A stretch of 64,000 nt of DNA from the NCBI GenBank assembly GCA_026770575.1, contig MU657169.1:431851-495850 (forward strand), read 5' to 3'. The stretch is from Pelagophyceae sp. CCMP2097 (taxonomy: Eukaryota > Sar > Pelagophyceae). The notes under the pieces were generated by a model that saw only the letters and a program-made list of their open reading frames with translations, was not told the DNA's origin and searched no databases. Each line of letters opens with the position of its first letter. Position 1 is the first letter of the stretch. Positions 1 through 11,438 of this stretch are shown here, one piece after another. The translations under genes and the position numbers were made by a program.

Positions 1-174
1 ACGACGTCGCTCATAGAAGCGATGTCAGGCATGGTGCCGCTGAACTCGCGTGAGACGATCGCGGCCTATATCGATGCATTTCGCGTCGTCAGGAAGCGTC
101 GTAGTGTCATTTCCAACACCGTGGCCCAAAACGACGACGGCCTCCCGCGACCCAGATCTTTCGTGCATCGCTAG
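1..174 (+). CDS. Possible 3' end of a gene entering from the left
   Basis: Frame 1 is open from the first base to a TAG at 172-174 (57 residues), including SLIEAMSGMVPLNSRETIAA and then a basic stretch (VVRKRRS). There is no visible start, so if real this is the last exon of a gene lying outside the window. I do not recognise the family. The codons are less GC3-rich than in the well-supported genes nearby, so it may be chance. From 175 to about 597 I see no other supported gene; the last exon of the minus-strand glycosyltransferase-like gene may reach 404. Confidence 0.3.
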   Translation, partial: TTSLIEAMSGMVPLNSRETIAAYIDAFRVVRKRRSVISNTVAQNDDGLPRPRSFVHR

Positions 175-597
175 AGGCGGGTCATGCGAGTGTGCTGCCG
201 GAAAAGTCGGATTTTAGCGCACCTCTGGGCGCCGCTGGCCTTGAATGACCGCCTCGCGCAGCCCCCAAAACGCCGCCGCCGCCAAGCGCGGCGCCCAAGT
301 GCCGATGTTTTGCGGGCGCTCGCACTCCCCCAGAGAGACGGCCGCGGGCCCCCAAGCTCAGACCGCGCGCGCACCTCCTTCCCGTCGAACCAGCCCCCGG
401 ATGTCAAACTATTAGGCCGAAACAGACGTGACCGGTCGTCCCGGCCCCTCTGTTGACGGCAGCTGCGCGCGCCCCCATTGGCGATAGACCCGCCGGCGCC
501 TCGTCGGGCTGCTTGAAGGCGCTCCCGGAGTCCACCTGAGACGGCCCGTGCGTCGCTTGTGCCCGTGCGCGGCGTTGCGCAGTTCTGTCAAGAAGAA

Positions 598-2575
598 TCA
601 CCCAAAGATTACGCAGGCTTTTTGGAGCTCCGCGATCTCTGCGGCGAGCGACGAAACGCGCTCGTTCGCCGCCGCGAGCGTCTGCGCGAGGTCGCGCAGC
701 TGGAAGTCGCTGTCCGGCCCGCCGGCGCCATCCTCGACGGCCGCGAGCGGCGGCGTCGCGTCGCAGCCGCGGCCTAGGAAGGTCGGTTCCAGCGTGTCCG
801 TCGGCGCGCCCGGGCGCACCTCGCCGCGGCGCGAGGAGGTCGTCTCTTTTGCGGGCGTCGTGTTCGTGGCCGAAAAGGGCGACGTAGGTCCATCTCGTCA
901 GGCGCTCCAGCTCCTGCCGCCCCGCATGCGAGCCTACGCTTCGGCTGCAAAAGGGGGGCGCGCCTGGGGACGCACGCGCGGTCTTGAAGAAGACAGCCTC
1001 GAGGGGCGAGACGTCTGGTTGTTCGCCGGCCGTTGGAAAGTACACGTCGCCGAGGCCGAGGAGCGACCGCCGCCGCACGGATTCGCAGGCCAGCGCCAGG
1101 CCGCCAGCATCGCCGCCGTCGCGCACCAGGCCGCCTACGAAGCGCTTCGACCGAGGCCGTTGCGATGCAGAGCACGGACCAATGCCTCCAAATGCGGCGA
1201 GCTGCGTCCGGAGAGCGAGGCCGCTCGTCAGCGCGGCGCGCGAGAGCGCGAGCTCGCCGCCGTAGATAGCGCCGGCCTTGTCAGAAGCGCAGCCTAGTAC
1301 GCGGCTCGGGAGGAAGCAGCCGAGGGAGGAGACGCAGGACCTTGGAAGAAAGGTGCGGCGAAGCCTCCTTCGAGCGTGCTCGAGTAGCGCATCGCGAGCG
1401 CCTGCCGCGTCAGAGTCAAACGCGTCTAGGGCGGAGAGTCTCCAAAAGATGTTTCCAAAAGGCCGAGTCGATATCCATCCATCGCAATCCATCCGTCGTA
1501 CCATCGACTGCAGATGCACGTTGGCCTCCGATGGCTCCTGCCCCGGCCCGCGCCCCGAGCCGTACTCGAAGCCTGCGTGCGGCGGACGTCGTCGCCACGC
1601 GGCGGCGCGGACGAGCGTGCAATCGGACGACGAGCGTCCGGGCGACGACGGGCGTCAGGGCGAACGAACGTGTACTCACAGTTCAGCGACGTCCCGACGA
1701 GGCCGACGCCGTATTCGAGGCCGTCGGTGAAGACGTCGGGCCACCGCCGCCGCTCGTACGCGGGCAGGAAAGGCCTACGACGCGAGCCGTTGGCGGAGAA
1801 GGGTTGCCGCGTCCGTCGCCGCGGCGCAGCGGCGCACCCGCGGACCGACGCGTTGATCACGACGACCTAGAGCGATATCCATCGTCGTATGCGTAGCGCT
1901 TCCGGCATGGTCGCTCGTCGCGGTCCGGGTTTGCCGGCAGTCGACGCCAGGCGCGCGTATTCGTAGCTTCGCCTTTGCTCGCGCACGTGCCGCAGCGCGG
2001 CGCCCCAGGCGCCAAAGTCAAAGCACGTGTTCTCGCGCTCGATGACCTTAGCGGCGCAGCCGTTGGGCACGGTCCGGCGCGGCGGCGCGGCGGCGGCGGC
2101 GTTTGCCGGGCGCACCTCGACGCCGGCGGGCAAGTCGAGCGAGTGGCAGCCGTTGGCGACGAAGATAAAGTCGTGGTCCTCGGACCTGCGCGTCGCTCGA
2201 TCGGCCGCGCGGCGGCTGCACAGAGGCGACGCACGGAAAAACTCCGAACCGGAGAAAAAAACGCGCGTTGTCCAGCGCGTCGCGCGTGTGCTCAGAGTAC
2301 GCGTAGACGACGAGCGTCTTCTTCGGAAGCGGCGGCGGCGGCCGCAGCGCCGCGCGCAGCATGTCAGCGACGCATTTCCGGTCCGAACAGCCGCCGCCAA
2401 TGTCTACACTGTGCCTCGAGACAAAGTCACCGACGACGGCCGTCAGGTTCGTCCACGCCGTGCCGTAGCGCAGCTCGAGCGTCTCGCCGTTCGCCTCGAC
2501 GGATAGAGTCTCCAAAACGACGTCGCCGCCCGCGCGCGCGGCCAACGCCACCAAAACGGCCGCCCAGCGCATCAT
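598..2575 (-). CDS. Secreted glycosyltransferase-like protein, multi-exon
   Basis: Starts at 2575 with a signal peptide (MMRWAAVLVALAARAGG). Exon 1 (2575-2235) carries VVYAYSEHTRDALDNARFFL. Intron 2234-2186 (GTGCGT..CAG) leads to SEDHDFIFVANGCHSLDLP and VIERENTCFDFGAWGAAL. Later exons read VVINASVRG, PFLPAYERRRWPDVFTDGL, VGTSLNC, VHLQSM, IYGGELALSRAAL and DVSPLEAVFFKTAR. This succession (FIF-NG, ENTCFD-G, INASVRGPFLP, HLQSM, GGE, SPLE-FFKT) matches, from memory, a family of hypothetical plant, algal and fungal proteins related to rhamnan-synthesis-F-like glycosyltransferases. The role is inferred as sugar transfer in the secretory pathway. Exon borders beyond the second are approximate. The C-terminus is either a coiled-coil-like tail ending at 598 or a continuation to 404. 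The gene is divergent from the RBM gene at 3056. Confidence 0.65.
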
Positions 2576-3055
2576 TCGACCTCCCAGGTCAAGCACGGGC
2601 GGCCGTGCACCGCCGCCGCCGCGTTTGCGCCGCGCCGCCGGGCAGATCGTCACGTGCGCGCGCGACGGGGCTTAGTAACGGGGCCCAACGAAGCTTCGCG
2701 TCCGGACCTCGCACTTTGAACTTTTTCCCGACGGTCAAATCGAGTCGATTCGACGAATCTATCCGACAAGATGCAGCGCGTGGCCGCACGCGGCGCATAC
2801 CAATTGGAGGCTAGAGTTGGAGCCTCCACGCGGCAAACCCCTCTGGCCCGGTCTCCCAAGACTCGAGGCTTCGTGCGCAGCCCAAGGAGAATCCTGCGAC
2901 GCCGCTTCCCGAGGCCTTCAGGACTTCATGAACACACGGCGCTGCTGTCATGAAGATGGGTGCAACTTAGAGCGAGGGCGAACGGAACCAAGCCTTTTCG
3001 GAACGGCTCCAATTGTATCAAAAACATTGCAATTGAGCGCGCATCGAGCATCATC
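2576..3055. promoter_or_regulatory. Divergent promoter region between two genes
   Basis: About 480 bp lie between the start of the glycosyltransferase-like gene (2575, minus) and the start of the RBM5/10-like gene (3056, plus). The sequence is locally lower in GC around 2700-2760 and 2985-3040. I see no TATA box I would defend. A shared promoter is inferred only from the head-to-head arrangement. Confidence 0.35.
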
Positions 3056-5530
3056 ATGGCGCGTTCGCCGTCCCCGCGGCGCTGGCGGCGGCGGTCGCGG
3101 TCGCAGTCGTCGCCGTCGTCTTCGCCGACTTCGGGCGGCGGGCGGCGGCGGCGGCGGCCCGCGGGTTTTGCGCGGTCTCGGTCTCGCTCGCCAGACGGGG
3201 GCCACCGCGACGGCGGCCGCGACGACGACCGCGGAGGCGCGACGGCGGCGGCGCTTATCCGGCGCGGCTGCAGAGGCGACGGCGCACCGCCATAGGTCGC
3301 CGGACCGCGCGCGAAGATTCCCACAAACGCAACAACTCTCCGACATCGGTACCGCTCTCCCGCACTTGCGAGGCGCCCCGACGAAATCCCGCCGACGCCC
3401 GACCATTCAAGGTGGTGATGCACGGCCTCTCGCCGAATACGACCGAGGAGCAGTGCGTCGCCCCGGCCCCCGCGCGGATAGCCGACGCGCGCGAAAAACG
3501 CACGCTTCTCCAGCCCGCGCGCCGTAGGATCGAGGCGGGTGCCGCCGTCTCCATTCTTGCGTTGCGTCGCGGGGCCGCGTGCTGTCGGTCCTCGGCCCCG
3601 CGCGGGCCGCGGCTGATTTCCGCGCCGGGCAGACGGCAAAGAAGGCCGCCGGGCGGCGCACACTCAGCGCTTTGGCCTCTCGCGTAGGCCTCGGTCGCCG
3701 CATTCTGGCCGAGGAGCGTGAAGATCGGCGCAGACGACCACGGTGAGCCACCTCTGGTCCAGCGCCGCCCTTTAAAAGGCCCATCCTAGGCGGCCGCGGG
3801 GCGTCGCTGAGCGCCGCCGTCGACTTCTCGGACGCCGAGTACGCGCGAGCGTGAGTCTGCCACGCACGTGCACTTCCTCTCCAACCCGCGCGCGTAGGCT
3901 CGTCCAGGCCTACCCCGGCTCGGCGGGCTCGGGCGGCAAGTTCCTTTACGTAGCAGATACGCAAGTTACGATTGAGTGCGTCTTCGTGCAATCCGCAGCG
4001 AAATCGCCGGCCGACGTTTTGAAAGGGCCGTAATGTGCACGGCCCGTGCAATCCTCGCCGGCGTTTTGAAAGGGCCCTAACGTGCCCGGCAGGTACGAGG
4101 GCGGCCGATCTCGCGTGGCTCGTTCTTCTTCGAGCGACAGCCGCGACGCCGACGGCCGCGGGAGCAGCGCGCAGCACTGGCACCGCGGGCTGACGAACTC
4201 TCAAGCCGAGTCGGCGGGCCACGCGGACTGGATCTGCGACAAGTGTCGCCAAGTGAACTTCGCCCGGCGCGCGAAATGCTTCCAGTGCGCCGCGCAGCGG
4301 GCCGGCGACGACGCGCAGGGCGACCGCAGCAACGACCGCGGCTACGGCGACCGCGGCTACGACCGCGGCTACGACCGCGGCTTTGGCGACCGCGGCGGCT
4401 ACGGCGACCGCGCGGGCGACGCGCGCGGCGGGGTTTCTTCGGGGCGCTACGCGACGCACCGAGACGACGACTACGACGCCTACGAGCCCGGGCCGGCGCT
4501 GGCGCTCTACGGCCTGTCGCGCTACTCGTCGGAGGACGACGTGGCCGCGGCGCTGCGCGTTTTTGCGCCGGTAAAAGACGTGCGCGTCCTGCGCGACGAA
4601 GCGGGCAAGACGCGCGGCGTCGCTTTCGCCACGTTCTTCTCGGCCGACGCCGCCGCGCACACGCTGGCCACGTCGCAGGGCAAGCTTAAGGTGGACAGCG
4701 CCACAGTCCGGGCCGCGTACACGACGGCCGCGCACGCCCTGGGCCTCTTCCCCGAAGCGGACCGCGGCCGGTCCGCGGACAACGACCGCCGCGGCTACGA
4801 TCGCCGCGACCGGTCGCCGGACTGGCGCGGCCGGAGCAACTCGCCCCCGACGCGCGCGTCGCAGCCGCCCGTGCCGCGGCCCGTGGCGCGCGACTGGCCG
4901 CCGCCGTTTGAGCGCGACGGGGCGGCGTACACGTTCGACGCGGCCTCGGGCTACTTTTACGAGCCCTCTTCTGGGTTTTACTTTGATCCCAAGCACAAGT
5001 TTTATTACAATGCGCACAAGCAGATGTACTTTTACCACACGCCGCGCACCGAACCGCCGTTCACAAAGTTCGACCACCCCGGCACCGCAGGCGTGCAGCC
5101 CGCCGCGCCGCCGCCCCACGCCGCGGTCCCGCCGCGCGCGGCGGAAAAGGCGGAAATTTCCGAGGCGTGCGAACTCAACTCCGAATTCGGCCCCATCGTC
5201 TTCGGCCTGGCCAAGGCGGCGGCGCCGAAGCTCGTCGGCGCGCCAAAGGCGCCTACGTCGGGCTTCAGCGCGCCAAAGGCGGCGCCGCGCTACGCCGCGT
5301 CGCACCTCATCGCCGTCGGGACAGACTACTCGCAACTCCACCGCCTCACCGTCGACGCCAAGCCCGTCGTGGAGTACGACGAATCTGCGAAGAAGTGGGT
5401 CTGCCTCGTCTCGAGACGCCGCTTCGCGGATGAAGACCAGCTGAAGAAACACGTGGCCAAGTCGACTCTGTATAAGGAGGCGCTTGAAAAAGCTGCCGCC
5501 GAGGCCCGAATCGACCTCCGCGCAGACTAG
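3056..5530 (+). CDS. RBM5/RBM10-like splicing factor (RS, RRM, RanBP2 zinc finger, RRM, OCRE)
   Basis: Starts MARSPSPRRWRRRSRS, an RS-rich tail. A first RRM is split over exons: VVMHGLSPNTTEEQ (about 3413), AAVDFSDAEYARA ending at a gtgagt donor (about 3850), then RLVQAYPGSAGSGGKFLYVA after a cgtag acceptor. The main exon (from about 4091) holds a RanBP2-type zinc finger (DWICDKCRQVNFARRAKCFQ; four Cys), a second RRM (LALYGLSRYSSEDDV to GVAFATFFSADAA), an aromatic OCRE domain (YTFDAASGYFYEPSSGFYFD) and a C-terminal finger-like segment (WVCLVSRRRFADEDQLKKHV). That order is the RBM5/6/10 plan, nuclear regulators of 3' splice-site choice. No G-patch is visible in the last exon, which ends 17 residues after the finger region. 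Acidic/arginine repeats (DRGYDRGYDRG) lie after the first finger. Confidence 0.85.
3986..4080 (+). repeat. Imperfect duplication inside an RBM gene intron
   Basis: Two related units, each containing gtgcaatcc followed by tcgccgg and ttttgaaagggcc, lie one after the other between the RRM1 exon and the main exon of the RBM gene. The acceptor (ccggcag) follows at about 4091. Confidence 0.6.
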
Positions 5531-5825
5531 CCCGCCGCCCGACCGCAAGTCCCGATGATCCGTAAACCATCATCTCTTCCCGGAATATAAATAATCCCCC
5601 TCGTGCCTCATCTCAGAAGCAGAGGTACCGGAGCTTTCTCAGCCTCCTCGAGGCGGAGGACCCTTCTTTGAAATCCTTCTTCGAAATCGAGTGGAGCCTT
5701 GAGGCTCGGGACCGCAGGCACGTCCGCAGGGTGTCGTTCTCCATTGAGAGACGACCCGAGGCGCCCTGCCCAGCCTCAACGGTCTCAACCCTCCGTTAGC
5801 ATGCATTCGAGTGCGCCTTTCGGCC
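5531..5825. other. Convergent intergenic spacer
   Basis: About 295 bp between the 3' ends of the RBM gene (plus) and the glutamine-rich gene (minus). An AT-richer patch at 5575-5605 (ggaatataaataatcc) may hold polyadenylation signals. I see no coding signal. Confidence 0.5.
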
Positions 5826-7985
5826 TCAGTCGCGGCGGCGGCGGCCCTTCTTCTTGCCGTCGTCCGAGTCGGAGTCGGAGTCGGAGTCGTCTTTCCGGCG
5901 GCGCTTCTTTTCCTTTTTGTCCGACTTTTTCTTCGACTTTTTCTTCTTGTGGTCCCGCGACGACCCGCGAGAGTCGCTGCGGTCGCGCGCGGGCTTGGAC
6001 TCCTTCAGCTCGCGCGCAATGCGCTTCAGAGCGTCCTTGTGCGCCGCCGCGGCCGTCTCTGCAAGGTCCTCCATGTCCCCCACAAACGGCGGCGGCGCGC
6101 CCGCGGGGCGGTGCAGCTGCGCCAAGACCTGCTGGTGCGTGTGAACCTTGGCCAAGAACATGTCGTGCCGAGTCGGCACGTACGGCGCGCTACAGAGCCG
6201 AGGGGTCCGATTCTTCCAAACGTGCGTTTCCACGCCTCAGCAACACGGCGAGAACGCACTTGGGGTCGACCTGCTCCTTCTCCGGCTCCTTCTCCGGCTC
6301 CTTTTCCACGACGACGACGGGCGGCGGCGTGGCCGGGCGCGGTCGGCCTGATAGAGGCGCGGATCGATTGCCGAGGCGCGGACTGCTGCCGGTCGGCCTC
6401 TCGAGACGGAGGACTCCATCGACGCAAAGAGCCCAGCCAGGCGCGCACCGGGCTTGCAACCGAGCTCTTTGGCCTTATCCTGCGGGGGCGGCGTGAGGAT
6501 TTCGGCTCGAACCGAGCAGGCAATACGCACGGCGAAGAGGAGGCGGATCTGGGCGAGGTCGATTTCGCAGCGCTCTTTGTACTCTGCCGTCTCGCGCGCG
6601 CGCTCCTCGCCGCGCCTCATCTCTTCAAATTCCTTGACCTCCAGCTCCTCGGGCGTGTCGCGGTGGATGACCTAACGGACAGGCGTGCGGTGGTGCGAGA
6701 GGTTTGCGTGCTGCAACGCCGCACGAGCGTGCGCCACTTTGCAGCAAGCACGTTTTTTCGAGGTCCTCAGCGGTCCGTACCTCGCGCTTGAGTCGGTTCC
6801 ACAGCTTCTTCTTCTGCTTGGCGTCGAGCCCCGTGTGCCCATCCTTTTGCTGCGACCAGATCTCGCCGACCTTGAACGACGCGGAGATTCGATTCGGGTC
6901 GGAAAACGAGACGTCTAAAAGCGACCGCGACCCGTACGCCATCATCGCCTAAAAAGAGCATGAGAGAGCGCGCACAACTCCGTTTCGGCCGGCGCAGGGC
7001 CGCACCGTCGACTGCTCGTAGTTGTTCGATTGCACAAAGTCACCCTAAAGACCGCGAAATGGGCGTCTCTGCGAGATAAAAGCGGCCATCTCCTGAGATG
7101 GCGTCTAACGAGGCGACGCACCTCCATGGCCGCGTCGGGGATCTCCTGCGCGTCGTCATCGTCGTCGGGCGGGCCCTGCCGGTCGTTGTACTGCTGCCGC
7201 TGCTCTTGCCTACAAAAGCCGTCCGTTTTCAAAAACATAAGCCGTCCGTTTTCAAAAACACAAGCCGTCCGTTTTCAAAAGGCGCTCCGCTCGCAAAGGC
7301 GGGCGGTGCTCGCAAAGGCGACGCACGGCCGGCCCTGCGAGTTCACGGGTTCGAGGAACGACTGCTGCTGCTGCGACTGCAGCTGCATCTGCTGGTGGCG
7401 CTGCTGCTGCATCTGCTGCATCTGCATCTGCGACTGCTGCTGCGACTGGAGCTGCTGCTGCATCTGCGGCGGCGAGGGCCGCGCGAGGGGCTCGAGGAAG
7501 GAGTGGTTCGACGGCATCGGCTCGAGGAACGACTTCGGCGTTTCCGTGGGTTTGAGGAACGACGTCGAGGGCTGCGACAGCGACGGCTGCAGACGCATCG
7601 ACTGCGCGCCCGGCACCTGGAAGGCCATCTGCGGCGCCCCGCCGTAGCCGCCGCCGCCGTAGCCGCCGCCGCCGTACCCGCCGCCGTAGCCGTACTGCTG
7701 CTGCTGCATGCCGTATTGGCCCATCTGCCCGCCGTACTGCTGCTGCATGCCGCCGTATTGCTGCGCGCCGCCGCCGTACTGCTGCTGCATGCCCCCGTAC
7801 TGCTGCTGCGCGTACTGCGGCGCCGCCGCCGCCGCCGCGCCGGGCGGCGCGCCGGGCGGCGCCGGCTCGGCAGCGGCGCCGGCCGCCGCGCCCGCCGCCG
7901 GCGCGGCTGCGCCGGGGCCGTACTGGGCCGCGGCGCCCGCACCGTACTGGCCTGCGTATCCAGGCGGCGCGTAGAACGGGTTCAT
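5826..7985 (-). CDS. Gln/Gly/Tyr-rich, Lys/Ser-tailed nuclear (splicing-type) protein, multi-exon
   Basis: The start MNPFYAPPGYAGQYG (7985) opens a prion-like tract of Q, G, Y and M (QQYGGMQQQYGG repeats, then long Gln runs). After an intron made of three 23-bp repeats, a TTTTGTAG acceptor leads to EQRQQYNDRQGPPDDDDDAQ. The next exon, after CTTTTTAG at 6956, reads MMAYGSRSLLDVSFSDPNRI and KQKKKLWNRLKREVRTAEDL. Later exons carry EELELKEFEEMRRGEERARE, PPPVVVVEKEPEKEPEKEQ and a tail KKKKSKKKSDKKEKKRRRK with an SDSDSDSD run, ending at 5826. Low-complexity, acidic and KKSKK segments suggest a nuclear RNA-processing protein. I do not recognise the central domain. That all segments belong to one gene is inferred from matching splice sites and spacing; two adjacent genes remain possible. 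Confidence 0.55.
7216..7280. repeat. Three 23-bp tandem repeats forming an intron body
   Basis: The unit aagccgtccgttttcaaaa occurs at 7216, 7239 and 7262 (period 23). On the minus strand the array ends in GGCTTTTGTAG, directly before the exon EQRQQYNDRQ, so the repeat supplies the intron 3' end. Confidence 0.85.
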
Positions 7986-8239
7986 GCCGCCCCACCGCCG
8001 AGAGGAACCGCCCCCGAGAAGTCGCCGATGCGTCTCTTTCTCTGAACAAACACCGACCAAGTCGGATCAACGCGCGCGCCTAGACGCCTGAGCTACGCGC
8101 CTGCGAGCGCGACGACGACCGGCTGCTCCGGCACCTCCCGCGAGCACACGGTTCGCACCTCCTGCGGCGCGCACGTGCCACGAGCGGCGGCAGGCTGCCT
8201 TGAGTGCACCTTTTCAGGACGCGTAGTTGACCCCCGACG

Positions 8240-9305
8240 ATGGCCGACGCATTCGGCCACCCCTCTGGCATGGCCCAGAGCCACAGCGGCGGATCGACGA
8301 GCGTGGCTGACCGCTACGTCAAAGCCCGGCCGCCGACGCCGCGGCCAACGTTCGACGCGCTCTACCCAGAACGAGACCGAATCCTCCTTCACCGAGAGAC
8401 CAAGACGCACGTCTCGGGTGGTGTCCACCGCATCGACTACGAAGTCGTTGAAGATCGAAAGGCGAAATGCTTGATTATAGCGCCGTACTATGGAGCCAAG
8501 GCGACACGGTGCCGCGCCGTCTTCCTCTCCCTTCCAAAGCTCTACGACGCGTTCGACTCGCTCGACCAAAAGCCCTGGGTCAAGCAGGCCGACGCGGCGG
8601 TTCGGGACGTGGAGATTTGCAAGTTTGTAATGAGCCGTTTGCAGTTTTCAAACGTTGCAGAGTGGCCCACTTTTGGCGCCGCAGACTCGCCCGCGCTCCA
8701 ACTCGAGTCACACCAGCGCCCGATGAACCGCGGAGACCGCCAAATCCCTCGACGACGACGGAAGCACCTCGAGACGAGTGCACAGACGAGTCCACTTCGA
8801 GACGAGCGCACCTCGAGACGAGTGACCCTCGACCGACGGAACCGCTAGGCCGGCGCCGCACGCGGTTTTCGTGCCGCGGTCCGGCAGTGCGGCCGACGCG
8901 GAGTTGGAGATTTCGCAGCCCGCGGCTTTTAACGTTGCGATGTTGGCGCCGTTTGAACACGCGCTTCTGCTACTTGTCGAGGCCGCGAACGCCACGCTCC
9001 CCGCGCCCGCCGAGCCGCCCGCGCCCGCGCCCGCCGAAGCAGGCGAGGCGCCGCCCAGCGACGCGGCGCCGGCAGCGTCGCAGCCGCCGTCGCAGCCGCC
9101 GTCGCACCCGGCAGTGGCGGCCCGCACGAAGAAGGCCTCCGTGGCCGCCCCGGCGCCCGCGGCCCCCGCGGCCGCAAGCTGCAGGGTCGCGCCGGCGCCG
9201 GTGCCCAAGGCGGCGGCCAAGGCGAGCACGGCGCCGGCCGCCAAGGCGCCAGCCGCCAAGCCCCCGAGAGGCGCCGCCGCGAGGAAGGTCCGGCCCGCGG
9301 GCTGA
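8240..9305 (+). CDS. Unknown protein with Ala/Pro/Lys-rich C-terminus, two or more exons
   Basis: The first exon starts at 8240 (MADAFGHPSGMAQSHSGG) and reads FDALYPERDRILLHRE and later DVEICKFVMSRLQFSN. The stretch 8754-8836 consists of degenerate gagacgag repeats and is probably an intron ending in ctag at about 8848. The second exon then reads APHAVFVPRSGSAADAELEI and FEHALLLLVEAANATLPAP, followed by about 100 residues of Ala, Pro and Lys resembling an H1-like basic tail, stopping at 9303-9305. No family recognised. An additional intron within the first exon is possible. The tail suggests a nucleic-acid-associated protein, which is inference from composition alone. Confidence 0.45.
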
Positions 9306-9500
9306 GGCTCGGTCCCTACGTCTGTTAATGTGTGTTTCCACCTCAAAGGGAAGCGGGCACGATTCCATTTGCGACGGTGAGCACGGAGCGCTTCTATGCG
9401 GTGGGCTCTTCGAGGGCGAACGCATCAAAGGCCAAAGCCGAACAAGGGTCCATCTGCAAAGCTGCGCTTCGCACCTCGAACTCCAGGTACTTCCCGGCCG

Positions 9501-11438
9501 ATGCGCCTGCGCGGCGCGTTGGCGCTGCTCTTATCGGCGTCCGCGCCGGCGCGGCCGTTTGCCTCGCCGGAGTGCGCGGAAGACCCCTGGGTACGGCCCG
9601 GCCGCGGCTCGGCGGCGGAGCCAAATGCGCGCGATTTCACTCCCTACAACGCCCCGCGCGCCCGCGGCGGCGCGCTCTCGCGCAACGGCGCCGGCGAGCC
9701 GGCGGCGCTCGTCTTCGTCCACGTGAGCAAGTGCGCCGGGACGACGTTGAAGCAGGCCCTCGCGGCCGTTTCGAAGACGTCCCGACGCCCGCGTCCGAAG
9801 TTCAGACTCCGAACGCCGCCTCAGTATGAGCGAGTGGATGGTAATGTGTTAGGAGAGAGAGAGAGTCGTGGAGACGGCCTCTGCCTCGCCCAACCTTTCT
9901 CCCGCAGCCTGCATCTCGACGCGCCGTACACGCTCTTCCGCCGGACGTGGCCGCGGTTCCTCCAAGCGTGCGCGCGGGGCGACCCGCTCTGCGCAAGAGA
10001 CGTTTACGTGAGGACGTATGCTCGAGTTTACGCGACGACGTCGACGCGACCTGCGGGACCATTGGACGGTTGACGTCGGTCGTCCATCGGACGCGTCATC
10101 GGTGGAGGCAGCCGCCGTCGACTCGGCCTTTGCGCCGTCCGAGTGGGCACAAGTCCCTTTTGCAGGTCGGGACGAATACACTCGGCGCCTGCGACTTCAT
10201 CCAGCGCGCCGCCGCGCCGATGCCGCGTGGACCACCCGGACCGCACGGCAACGACGGAGAGACGGAATCGCGAGCGGCGTCGGAGAGGCTCGATGCGCGC
10301 CGGAGGGAGAGACGCAAAGGCCGCCAGACAGACGGATGATTCCGAGCGTTGTGTCGCGTTTGTCGTCAAACGCCGCGTCGCCCGCCAGGCGCGACCGGTG
10401 CCTCTACGCGACGGTGCTGCGCGACCCCGTGGCGCGGCTCCTTTCGTCCTGGCGCTACTTTTGCGTTTCACACCGGCGTCTCGCAATCCACGGTGTCCCC
10501 AGTACACCACGCCCCTTGACAGGTCCAGGGCGCGGAGAACAAAAAGGGCTGGGACCGCGGCTGGACCAAGTGCGCGTGGTCCATCGAGCAGTGGGTGCGT
10601 TGGCCTGTCGATGCTTTTGCTTTGCAATCTTGGACGCGAATCTTCCGATGCTCGCGGCCTCGACTAGGCGGCGATGCAGCCGGCGCAGCTCACGTTGGAC
10701 CTCTCGACGAACCAGGCCCCCACACAGGTGCGCCTCGGCCGCTTCGTAGCGAGGCGTCGATGCGTGAGCATGTTAGCGCGTGGCGAGGTCGAACCAGACG
10801 GCGACTTGCCCGCTCCTCGCCGACGGCGCGTCGCGATCCTTCTTCCCACGCAAAGGCGCCTTCGAGGGCGCATGCGCAGGCCCGGCATCCGAGCGTACCG
10901 GAAAACGCGGGGAAGAACACCTCGCAGCGGCGCTCGTCCCAACCCGCGTCCGCGTGGGGTGTCAAACGTTTCGACGCTTTGAGCATGTTGCAACGAGGCC
11001 CTCCGACGCTAGGCGAACCTCGACGCGACGTGCCACATGCTGCCGCGTCGTCGAAGGATGCAGAGGCTGTGGCAGTGCTCTCTCTGTGGCGGTGTTAGAC
11101 TTGAGCGTAGGCGAAGAGACTCGCCCGTCCGCGTCCTGCTCGTCGACGACCTTGAGAGGGGCCTCCGCGCGCTCGCCATCGAGCTCGGGTGAGCCTGTTT
11201 CCGCCCGCGCCGCTTCGCGCGAATCGAGCGACGCAACGTCCGCAGGGTCCCAGCGGCCGAGGCGCTCGCGAAATTTGCAGCCTTGTCGACAAACGTCGCG
11301 GCCTCGTCGAGCGCGCCCGACGCCGTCGACGCCGCGACGCTCGGCCGCGTGCGCGAAACGCTCGGCTTGGACGTCCGCCTCTACGAGAAAATCAGCGCCG
11401 ACGTCCGCGCGACCTATGACGCGGCCGCGCGACGATGA
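9501..11438 (+). CDS. Sulfotransferase family protein (secretory), multi-exon
   Basis: ATG at 9501 starts a signal/anchor peptide (MRLRGALALLLSASAPA). The 5'-phosphosulfate-binding loop is VFVHVSKCAGTTLKQAL (about 9713). The 3'-phosphate-binding motif is YATVLRDPVARLLSSWRYFC (about 10400). Further exon pieces read YTLFRRTWPRFLQACA, NKKGWDRGWTKCAWSIEQW, VRVLLVDDLERGLRALAIEL (before a gtgagc donor near 11200) and, after a cccag acceptor, KFAALSTNVAASSSA to ISADVRATYDAAARR with TGA at 11436-11438. This is the Sulfotransfer_2-type fold that uses PAPS to sulfate glycans in the Golgi. The substrate cannot be told. The introns between the motifs are not all resolved. The last 50 bp of coding sequence belong to the 202-bp duplication described separately. 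Confidence 0.75.

Noticed and set aside
3407..5548. 713-residue frame on the minus strand
   Set aside because: Antisense shadow of the RBM5/10-like exons. The plus strand carries RRM, zinc finger and OCRE motifs; the shadow is an Arg/Val/Ala low-complexity product of high GC.
7216..7280. CRISPR-like array
   Set aside because: Only three 23-bp units with almost no spacer, inside a eukaryotic intron. This is a tandem repeat, not a CRISPR array.
7098..8045. 315-residue plus-strand frame opposite the Gln-rich gene
   Set aside because: Leu/Arg-rich translation of CTG/CTC repeats. The minus strand has matching splice sites and downstream exons.
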